From the NCBI GenBank assembly GCA_020049245.1, contig JAIFLB010000106.1, positions 11,953 to 22,677 on the forward strand: DNA of 10,725 nt. The letters run 5' to 3'. Shown here one piece after another: positions 1 to 6,345 of the stretch. The notes under the pieces were generated by a model. That model did no database searches. It was not told the origin of the DNA and worked only from the letters and a program-made list of their open reading frames with translations. Made by a program: the position numbers and the translations under genes. How positions within the stretch are numbered: the stretch's first letter is position 1; each line of letters opens with the position of its first letter. The DNA comes from Betaproteobacteria bacterium. GTDB taxonomy: Bacteria; Pseudomonadota; Gammaproteobacteria; Burkholderiales; Thiobacillaceae.

Positions 1-311
1 CCATCCGAAAAGCGCAGATTTTCCAGCGGATCAAGATCATCCTTGACCCCATTGGCATGGCCCAGGTAACACATTGCCGCGTGATAGACCTCGCTCACCC
101 GGCCGATCGCTTCACCACACCAACGCACCTCGCCAGCCTCCGGCCGTGCCAAGCCGGTCAGCAAGCGCAGCAAACTGGTTTTGCCCTGACCGTTACCGCC
201 CTGAACCAGCAATAGCTCCCCCTCTTTCAAGGAAAAATTCATGTCCTTGAACAACAACCTTTCGCCACGAGCGCAGGCGAGGTCATGAACAGAGAGGAGC
301 AAGTCGGGCAT
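1..311 (-). CDS. ccmA: Haem exporter ATP-binding protein CcmA, N-terminal part (cut by window edge)
   Basis: The reverse strand from the ATG at 311 reads as an ABC ATPase and runs off the left edge after about 103 residues, roughly half of a usual CcmA (about 200 residues). The Walker A motif GGNGQGKT lies at residues 38-45. It is followed by a segment with GHANGVKDDLDPLENLRF, which matches the CcmA-specific stretch before the Q-loop/signature region. CcmA is the cytoplasmic ATPase of the CcmABCD complex, which handles haem in System I cytochrome c maturation; that is family knowledge. ccmB and the rest of the operon would lie off the left edge. Neither start has a clear Shine-Dalgarno sequence: an in-frame ATG 30 bases upstream (codon 339-341) would add ten residues (MLARPPNSSA). 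The family and its specific identity are fairly secure. Confidence 0.88.
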   Translation of the reverse strand, partial: MPDLLLSVHDLACARGERLLFKDMNFSLKEGELLLVQGGNGQGKTSLLRLLTGLARPEAGEVRWCGEAIGRVSEVYHAAMCYLGHANGVKDDLDPLENLRFSD

Positions 312-420
312 GGCAGATGAGTTCGGGGGGCGGGCGAGCATACCCGCAAACGACCCGACGACAAAATGCCGTAGATCAATTAATGATTACGAATCGTCGC
401 GAGGTCAGGGCAAGACAATC

Positions 421-437
421 AACTCGCTGCGCGAGTT
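421..437 (-). terminator. Possible hairpin terminator at the end of the LPP20-like gene
   Basis: A perfect 7-bp inverted repeat, aactcgc (421-427) and gcgagtt (431-437), with a 3-base loop, overlaps the stop codon of the minus-strand gene ending at 436. Read on the minus strand it is followed by GATTGTCTTG, which is not a proper U-run. It may be a weak terminator or an attenuating hairpin before ccmA, or chance. Confidence 0.3.
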
Positions 438-1374
438 ACTTAAGGACGAAAGCCACCTTGGCGGAAGCCAGAAAGTTGCTTTTCTGGTCCGCCGTATAAA
501 TCCGTAAAACATCTTCATCGCTGACATTCAAATCAGCCAGCGTTTTCAAGCCGACCGCAGTCACCACCAGCGGCGACTTGGCGCCCCGGGCTTCCAGCGC
601 CGCACGCGCCTTCTCGATGCTGTTGGTGTACTCGCCGGCGCCCTGCTCGACCAGAATCTTCTGGCTGATCTTGGAAGGATCGTAAAGGGCTTCGCCCTTG
701 CTGGAAAAAATGCGATTGATCAACGCCGGCTGGAAGCCCAGTGCTCTTGCATCGATGATCAAGCCATCATGCAACACATCCGCCACGACAGGCTTTGCGG
801 CAGAGGCCGCAGGCGGCATGTTCACCGGCGGCGTATAAAACGCCGTCTGCAACATGGCTCGGCCGGGAGCCGCGTTGATGTAGTTGCTGTACAGCGTTTC
901 GGCAACCCCGTCCGAGCCGTGAATCCCGACCTGCATGAACACCACTGCGCTGCCATCCACCGGATCCCAGGCTTCATGCACCTTGCGCGCGCCCCGGATC
1001 AACCCGTTGACTGCAGTTCTCACCGCATCGCTTTCCAGAGCGCATTCGCGGACTGTCGCCTGGCCGGAGACATGCACCCCATTGATGATTTCCGCCAAGC
1101 GGCGATAAGCCATGATTTCCGCTGCCCGAATCGCCGTCATCCGTTGCCGCGCCGGACCGCCTCCCGCCATCGGCAAACCTTGCCCGACTACCAGGATGTA
1201 ACCCTGGGTCAGCGCCTCCTGTGGCGAGTCGGTCAAATCAAGATTACGCTGCTCAAGCCATCTGCGTCCCTGATCGAAATGCCCCGAAACGATCTGATCC
1301 GCCATAGCGGGGGAATGGGTCACTAGACAGGATAAAAGCGCGCCAATAACAAGAGAGGATTTCACGGTATGCAT
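436..1374 (-). CDS. Secreted LPP20-like domain protein (312 aa)
   Basis: The ATG at 1374 gives a clean Sec signal peptide: a short basic start, a hydrophobic core at residues 8-20, and a likely cut after AMA at residue 25. An upstream in-frame TTG at 1389 would only add MGSCI before the basic residues and is less likely. There is no lipobox, so the product should be periplasmic or secreted. Residues about 80-150 resemble LPP20/FlgP-type domains, where a helix rich in Ala and Arg (AAEIMAYRRLAEIINGV) precedes beta strands ending in WDPVDGSAVVFMQV. A second conserved-looking piece at 200-232 (GLIIDARALGFQPAL) is typical of proteins that carry this domain. No catalytic motif is visible. LPP20-type proteins often belong to outer-membrane or flagellar-associated complexes. 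The gene is divergent from the envelope run starting at 1536, and its domain resembles the gene at 5220, so a shared role is likely. Molecular function is unknown. Confidence 0.75.
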   Translation of the reverse strand: MHTVKSSLVIGALLSCLVTHSPAMADQIVSGHFDQGRRWLEQRNLDLTDSPQEALTQGYILVVGQGLPMAGGGPARQRMTAIRAAEIMAYRRLAEIINGVHVSGQATVRECALESDAVRTAVNGLIRGARKVHEAWDPVDGSAVVFMQVGIHGSDGVAETLYSNYINAAPGRAMLQTAFYTPPVNMPPAASAAKPVVADVLHDGLIIDARALGFQPALINRIFSSKGEALYDPSKISQKILVEQGAGEYTNSIEKARAALEARGAKSPLVVTAVGLKTLADLNVSDEDVLRIYTADQKSNFLASAKVAFVLK

Positions 1375-1436
1375 GATGCAAGACCCCAATCAGATGATTG
1401 ATATTGCTAAACTGACGCAAGAGTAAACATTTCTCT

Positions 1437-1486
1437 TTGATAGGCAATATCGCCTTACAAAATTAGTTGCAACGAATCCTATTCGT
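1437..1486. promoter_or_regulatory. Divergent intergenic region with palindromes, candidate operator/promoter
   Basis: The 161-base gap between the divergent starts (1375-1535) is AT-richer than its flanks and should hold the promoters of both units. On the plus strand a TTGATA (1437-1442) is followed 17 bases later by AAATTA (1460-1465), a weak sigma-70-like pair. Just downstream are a perfect 8-bp palindrome GTTGCAAC (1466-1473) and a perfect inverted repeat ACGAAT-CCT-ATTCGT (1472-1486) that overlaps it. Such a cluster at the expected start of transcription could be a repressor site or a 5' leader hairpin. The minus-strand promoter is not clear. All of this is motif reading by eye. Confidence 0.3.
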
Positions 1487-1535
1487 CCTTGTTCGTCGAG
1501 CTGTCTGAACACCCCAATCCAAACAGAAGTCGTTC

Positions 1536-4010
1536 ATGAATCGTCGAATCTCCGTCCGGCAAGCGACTGTTCCCTTGGTTTTTCGCTTGATTGTTGGCTT
1601 GAATCGCCAAGCCCTCTCTAATTTTCGAATATTTAACGTTTCGTATCGCTTGGTAGGCGTTATCGCCCTGCTGATCATCAGTGCGGGCCGGCCCGTATTC
1701 GCGTTCGAAGAAGGTGGGTTCAATTTCTTTTCACCTGCCGCAGCACCACAATCGGAGCCCGGCAAACTTTTTTCCAAACCTGAATATGCTCCGATTGCGG
1801 CGGAAAAACTGCCGCGCAGCGTAGCCATCCTGCCTTTTGGAAACAGCACACAGGAAGTCGGCATTGCCGAAGAAACCCGGCGCGCTTTTTATAACCAGTT
1901 CAGTTCCAAGCCCTACAGCGACATTGAGCTCGCCGCTATCGACGCCACCGTCCTGGCGCTTGAGCGGGACAAGAAAGCCGAGCCCGGCACGCTCGATTAT
2001 TACCAGACGATATGCAGCACATTGGCTTGCGACAGTGTAATCACCGGCAACATCATCCATTTCAGCAAGCTCTTCGCCGGTGTTTATTCAGAACTGGCCA
2101 TCACTGCGGAAATCCACATGATCGACGTAAAAAGCGGAGACATTCTGCTGACCAGGCGTGAAGACATCACCTTTCGTGAGGGTGGATTAAGTCTGACTCC
2201 GATCGGCCTGGCCATGTCAGCCATGTCAGCAGCACTGAACATGCGAGATATTCAACGGGTGCGACTGGTCAACGAACTGGGCTACACCTTCGCCAAGTCG
2301 ATTCCTGAGCCAGTCGGAGCGGGTATTGCCAGCGGACCAAAGATCGACGGACTGCTCTCGAACGCAATGGAATCCCCCTTTGGGCTTGGCAAAGTCCTCA
2401 CTCTTGCCATGCAGGGTGATCGCAACGGCAGCGCTGTGTTCGACGTCGGCAATTACCGAAGAGCCCTGCCGATGGTCGAAAAATCACCTGGCATCTATAT
2501 CGGTGAATATCACGTGCAGGATGGCGATGTGGTTCGCCAGGCACCGCTCGTCGCAACCTTGCGCGGCCGCAATGGTCTCGTTTCCAGTTGGTACGACACC
2601 AGTGTGGTGACGATTGACAGCAAGGCGCCCATCGCACCGGCCAAACTCATTGCGCAATCAAAACCCGGAAAGGTGTTGCTGAATTGGGAAGCGATCACCC
2701 AGGTTTCCGACCTCGCCGGTTATCAGGTGCTACGCTCAACCCAGCCCTTGTCCGGCTTCAATCCAATTGGCACGGTGCAAACCCCTGCCTACATCGACCA
2801 TGAAAACACCGATGGGCAATACCGCTTCTATCGCATTGTCGCGCTCGACCATGCCGGCAATACGTCCGAACCGGGCCCGATCGCGCGCGGTCGCATCCTG
2901 GCAAGCGGCGAGCAGACCTTGAGCGGACGACTCGAAGCAGATCGGGAACTGGCCGGCGAGGTGCGGATCAGCGGCGAATTGCGGGTTCCTTCCGGCATCT
3001 CGCTGCAGATTGCACCCGGCACCCGAGTCCGCTTTGAACCGAAGGCAAGCCTGATTGTGCAAGGCGGCTTGAGTTCTGACAGCAGCGACGATCCAATCGA
3101 ATTCATCGCTCAGGGAAATGCCAACTGGGGCGGCATACGCGTCGAAGGTGGCAACATCGGCTTACGCGGTTTCACCCTTTCCGGCGCCAGCCACGGCCTG
3201 CATCTGCAAAATGCTCGCGGCATTCTGGAAGACGGTCTGATCCAGAAATGTGACACCGGTCTGTTGGTCACCGGCTCCGGCGGCGCCAGCCTGCACGATC
3301 TGCGCATCAACGAAAACCGGATCGGCGCCCGGCTTGAGCGTAGCGATGCCGAACTGACGCTGAACCGGATTGCCAACAATGAGATTGGCGTCGAACTGAA
3401 CCAGTTTTCCGGCGTGTTGCGCGACAACACCATCTTCCACAACCGCCTCAACCTGCGCGCGGATGCCGGCACACTGCTGGAAGCCAACTTCTGGGGCAGC
3501 CTCGACCCGGCCGGCTTGAAGATTGAAGGTGGCATCGTCAGCGAAGCCCTGAATCGACCGCCACCGGACGGCAAAGTGGTCTCATTGCGGGCAAGCCCCT
3601 GTGCCGGACTGTCTTTCGAGGCCTGCCAGCAAAAAGCCACCGAGGCCATACTTGAAGCGGGGCGTTTGTTCCGCGCCAAGAATTACGGCCGCGCGTTGAC
3701 CCATTTTGAAACTGCAATCGCCGCCCAACCGACCGCCGACGCGTATTATTTTGTCGCCATCTGCCACCAGGAAATGCAGGAAGAAGTCGCCGCAATCGAA
3801 CGCTTGCGCGAAGGCATTGCCGCCTTCCCTAACGACCCCGCATTACACCGGGCGCTCGGCATGCTGTATTTCCAGCGTGGCGAAAACGCATTGGCGCAAG
3901 AGCAGATCGCCGAAGTCCTCCGACTCTCTCCCAACGACCGGCAGGCTGCGTTCATTCTCGATCGCCTGGGCAGCTCAATCCAGGCCAAGCAACCTGAGGT
4001 ATTCCCATGA
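1536..4010 (+). CDS. Large exported mosaic protein: GNA1162/CsgG-like, beta-sandwich, FN3, beta-helix and TPR domains (824 aa)
   Basis: Order of parts by residue: an export signal with hydrophobic core at about 39-50 and a likely cut after VFA (56); a domain at about 93-258 beginning SVAILPFGNST, like the DUF799/GNA1162 and CsgG group of envelope proteins; a beta-sandwich at about 282-362 (AVFDVGNYRRALPMVEKSPG, then GIYIGEYHVQDGD), a pattern seen in stalk/amine-oxidase-N-like bacterial surface proteins; a fibronectin III domain at about 366-450 with NWEAITQVSDLAGYQVLRS and a DHAGNTSEPGP end; a right-handed beta-helix at about 456-655; and two or more TPRs at about 698-815. The helix has NosD-like turns but no catalytic residues I can point to. 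The start has a modest AGAAG 9 bases upstream and leaves an unusually long n-region of about 38 residues; no later ATG is usable. It overlaps the next gene by ATGA. It probably acts as a periplasmic or outer-membrane scaffold or receptor; no exact family is recognised. Confidence 0.8.
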   Translation: MNRRISVRQATVPLVFRLIVGLNRQALSNFRIFNVSYRLVGVIALLIISAGRPVFAFEEGGFNFFSPAAAPQSEPGKLFSKPEYAPIAAEKLPRSVAILPFGNSTQEVGIAEETRRAFYNQFSSKPYSDIELAAIDATVLALERDKKAEPGTLDYYQTICSTLACDSVITGNIIHFSKLFAGVYSELAITAEIHMIDVKSGDILLTRREDITFREGGLSLTPIGLAMSAMSAALNMRDIQRVRLVNELGYTFAKSIPEPVGAGIASGPKIDGLLSNAMESPFGLGKVLTLAMQGDRNGSAVFDVGNYRRALPMVEKSPGIYIGEYHVQDGDVVRQAPLVATLRGRNGLVSSWYDTSVVTIDSKAPIAPAKLIAQSKPGKVLLNWEAITQVSDLAGYQVLRSTQPLSGFNPIGTVQTPAYIDHENTDGQYRFYRIVALDHAGNTSEPGPIARGRILASGEQTLSGRLEADRELAGEVRISGELRVPSGISLQIAPGTRVRFEPKASLIVQGGLSSDSSDDPIEFIAQGNANWGGIRVEGGNIGLRGFTLSGASHGLHLQNARGILEDGLIQKCDTGLLVTGSGGASLHDLRINENRIGARLERSDAELTLNRIANNEIGVELNQFSGVLRDNTIFHNRLNLRADAGTLLEANFWGSLDPAGLKIEGGIVSEALNRPPPDGKVVSLRASPCAGLSFEACQQKATEAILEAGRLFRAKNYGRALTHFETAIAAQPTADAYYFVAICHQEMQEEVAAIERLREGIAAFPNDPALHRALGMLYFQRGENALAQEQIAEVLRLSPNDRQAAFILDRLGSSIQAKQPEVFP

Positions 4011-5131
4011 TCTCTGTTTCGCCGAAACCCCGCTTCGGGGCCACCACATTCGGTCTCCTGCTCGCGTTGGGGCTGATGTCTCCGGTTGCCGTCGTTTCCG
4101 TTTTTGCGGCGGTTGCCGACAACCTGGTTCTTGGCATTACCCGGGGCGATGTTCAGCTCCTGCCAGCCGGGCGCGCACAACCGGTTGCGGCGGGAAAAGG
4201 CCAACCCCTGCGTAACGGTGATCGTATTTATACCGGCAAGGATGGCTGGACCGTGCTGATGATCCCGGATGGCAGCCGCATCGTACTGACCGCCAATTCG
4301 GAATTCATGGTGCGTTCGCACGATGCCAAACGTCGCACCGGCACCTTCGCTCTGATCACTGGCATGCTGCGTGCGATCATCAATCCGGGCGCCAGGGCTT
4401 CGAAAGATCCAAAGCCAACATCGCAACAGCCATCGAAGCCGCATTACCGCTTCAACTCTTTGACCGCGGTCGCCGGTGTGCGCGGCACCGACTTTTCCAT
4501 GCTGCACCGTGGCCAGGCGAATGTGTTCTTCGGCAACAGCGGCATGGTTGAGGTGCAGGGACTCAACACCGAAGCGCGCCCGTTGACCACCGCCACGGTC
4601 ATTCAAACCACGCGTGGTGCGCTACCGACGCAGCCGATCGCGGTCGAGCCCAATTCGCCGCTGGCGGAAGCGCGCGCCTTGCTCAACAGCGTTACCGATG
4701 AAGCCCCTGCTACCTGGGTTGAGGCGGGCAAACTGCCGGAAATCGTCGCGCGCTGGAATATCACCTACAGCCGTTACCTGGCCGATGCCGGTCGCCACGA
4801 TGAAGCCCTGCATGTGCTGCAAGTCGCCCTCGACCTCTCCGATGCCGCCGATGTCCAGGCCGATGCCCGCCTGGAACGTGGCGCCGTATTCAGCCGTGAC
4901 CCGGCGCAAGCCGAAGCCGCCCTGAAGGAATACGCCACGCTGCTGGACTCCGCTTATCGTGGACCGCAACGTGAAACCGCGCTCTACATGACTGGCATGG
5001 CGCATTTCCAACTCAAGCAGATCACCCAGGCACGCGCCCGTTTGCAACAATATTTGCGTGACTACCCGGATGGCCGCTACCGAACTCGCGTCGACACCCT
5101 GTTAGGTGGACTCGATGCGCCCGCTCAGTAA
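4007..5131 (+). CDS. FecR-domain protein with C-terminal TPR-like repeats (374 aa)
   Basis: The start ATG overlaps the stop of the preceding gene (ATGA, 4007-4010), which argues for translational coupling. Residues 1-35 form a signal peptide with a long hydrophobic core and a likely cut near VFA/AVA. A FecR domain (PF04773) spans about 42-190. Its signs are ITRGDVQLLPAG, NGDRIYTGKDGWTVLMIPDGS, SGMLRAI-like ITGMLRAI and TAVAGVRGTDFSM, which are the typical beta-rich FecR landmarks. Residues about 245-365 are helical repeats in TPR style (ADAGRHDEALHVLQVALDLS; YMTGMAHFQLKQITQARARL). Unlike classical FecR, there is no cytoplasmic anti-sigma part and no sigma factor gene beside it, so iron-dependent signalling is not supported. 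It is better viewed as a periplasmic FecR/TPR protein, a class often encoded next to surface or repeat proteins. Its partner is probably the 824-residue protein. Confidence 0.88.
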   Translation: MISVSPKPRFGATTFGLLLALGLMSPVAVVSVFAAVADNLVLGITRGDVQLLPAGRAQPVAAGKGQPLRNGDRIYTGKDGWTVLMIPDGSRIVLTANSEFMVRSHDAKRRTGTFALITGMLRAIINPGARASKDPKPTSQQPSKPHYRFNSLTAVAGVRGTDFSMLHRGQANVFFGNSGMVEVQGLNTEARPLTTATVIQTTRGALPTQPIAVEPNSPLAEARALLNSVTDEAPATWVEAGKLPEIVARWNITYSRYLADAGRHDEALHVLQVALDLSDAADVQADARLERGAVFSRDPAQAEAALKEYATLLDSAYRGPQRETALYMTGMAHFQLKQITQARARLQQYLRDYPDGRYRTRVDTLLGGLDAPAQ

Positions 5132-5219
5132 TATCCTCGATCATGCCCAGATCCTCATTCAGTTCAGTCCATTCCGCCCATCGCCATCGGCGCGGCACTT
5201 GCTTATCCATGGAGGCACC

Positions 5220-6236
5220 ATGCATCCCCTGATTATCGCCAGCCTGTTCTGCCTGCTGGCCTGGACTAGCGCAAGTCAAGCCACTCCACCACTCAAGGAA
5301 AAAACCTTTATCACTGAAGCCGAGGGCAGCGCCTGCATGGGCGACGACAAATCACGCAAACAGACGGAAGAAGTGGCTCGCAACGAGGCCAAGCGCCGCG
5401 CCGCCGAGCAAGCCGCGACGCAGGTCCGGGCGCAAAGCCGCGTCTCCATTGGCACACTGGAAGAAGACGTGATCAAGATCATCGCCACCGGCAAGGTGCG
5501 AGTCCTCGACGTCCTCTCGAGCGCATGGGACAAGGAAGGTTGCTACAAGTATCGGATTCGTGCCGAAGTCACACAGTCCAGACCGGGAGAAATGCAGGGC
5601 GGACTGATCAGCGAGGAAGAAAGACGCTGGGCCGAGCTGGAAGACGCGCCTGACTTGCGCGCGCTGGATACGTTTCTGGCGCAATTTCCAAACACTGTGA
5701 ACAGCGAAAAGGCTCGCGCCATGCAAGCCGAACTGGAAGCGGGTTACCCGCGTGTCAGCGGACCATTCCTGGTTTATCGCGAGACCACGCTGCACCTGCG
5801 TCCATCGACGCAGGCAGTCGGCATCAGCGAAGTAGCGCCGGGTGACATTTTGCGCGTGGCAAAAATCCACGATGCCGAATGGGCAGTGGTCAAGCGCGAC
5901 ACCGGTCAATTGTTTACGCCATTCCGCCATCTACGCCCGATCAGCGATGACGAAGCCAATGCCTGGATGCGGTGTCAGAAAGCCGGCAAGGACGTTCAGC
6001 CGTGGCGAAACTTTCTGCAAACCTATCCCAAGAGTCACCTGGCCCGCCTGGCGTTAGTCCAATTGACCAACATCGAAAATCGACTCGAGCAGGAAACCGG
6101 CATGAGCGCACGCGATAGCGAGGAAATCGCGCTCTGGAACCGCTGCCTGAATACACGTGATCTGCAATGCGCACGTGAATATCGCAGACGTTTTCCGAAT
6201 GGCAAATTTGAAAAAGAATCCTGGCAAATTCGCTGA
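5220..6236 (+). CDS. Exported FlgT/LPP20-like protein with SH3-like domain (338 aa)
   Basis: The ATG at 5220 is preceded by GGAGG (5211-5215) at good spacing and opens a clear signal peptide (MHPLIIASLFCLLAWTSASQA, cut near residue 21). The open frame extends back to 5106, but that start would bury the signal sequence. Residues about 30-118 are an Ala/Arg/Glu-rich helix followed by strands, like the N-terminal domain of FlgT and LPP20 proteins (VARNEAKRRAAEQAATQV; SAWDKEGCYKYRIRAEV). The two cysteines at 39 and 108 could form a disulphide. Residues about 183-240 look like a bacterial SH3 domain (TTLHLRPSTQAVG; GDILRVAKIHDAEWAVV). The flanking segments at 131-175 and 245-335 contain repeated FLAQFPNT/FLQTYPKS/YRRRFPNG motifs, resembling short TPR-like or linker helices. 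It sits 88 bases after the FecR gene. The role is probably structural in the envelope; the family assignment is tentative. Confidence 0.78.
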   Translation: MHPLIIASLFCLLAWTSASQATPPLKEKTFITEAEGSACMGDDKSRKQTEEVARNEAKRRAAEQAATQVRAQSRVSIGTLEEDVIKIIATGKVRVLDVLSSAWDKEGCYKYRIRAEVTQSRPGEMQGGLISEEERRWAELEDAPDLRALDTFLAQFPNTVNSEKARAMQAELEAGYPRVSGPFLVYRETTLHLRPSTQAVGISEVAPGDILRVAKIHDAEWAVVKRDTGQLFTPFRHLRPISDDEANAWMRCQKAGKDVQPWRNFLQTYPKSHLARLALVQLTNIENRLEQETGMSARDSEEIALWNRCLNTRDLQCAREYRRRFPNGKFEKESWQIR

Positions 6237-6333
6237 CCTATTTCCTACAACCCTTCACTTCTGACTCATCCATTTTCCAACTCAGCGCGAACCAGCCTGC
6301 ACCCCGTTTCGAGCAGGCCATCGCGTAAACACC

Positions 6334-6339
6334 GGGAGA
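6334..6339 (+). promoter_or_regulatory. Ribosome binding site of the lipoprotein gene
   Basis: GGGAGA lies 6 bases before the ATG at 6346 and fixes that start, which in turn gives a perfect lipoprotein signal. A 6-bp inverted repeat, GCCTGC (6295-6300) and GCAGGC (6313-6318), lies upstream in the 109-base gap. Confidence 0.7.
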
Positions 6340-6345
6340 TTCCTC

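Noticed and set aside
310..507. Small plus-strand frame in the ccmA/LPP20-like gap
   Set aside because: It overlaps the end of the real minus-strand gene, has no clear ribosome binding site and no recognisable sequence.
769..1326. 185-residue plus-strand frame opposite the LPP20-like gene
   Set aside because: Very rich in Arg and His, no domain; antisense shadow of the secreted protein gene.
3746..4606. 286-residue minus-strand frame over the junction of the 824-residue and FecR genes
   Set aside because: Shadow of two well-supported genes; its protein has no coherent domain or signal.
5106..5219. N-terminal extension of the FlgT-like gene from the GTG at 5106 or ATG at 5115
   Set aside because: It would overlap the FecR gene and place the signal peptide inside the protein; the ATG at 5220 has GGAGG and a proper signal.
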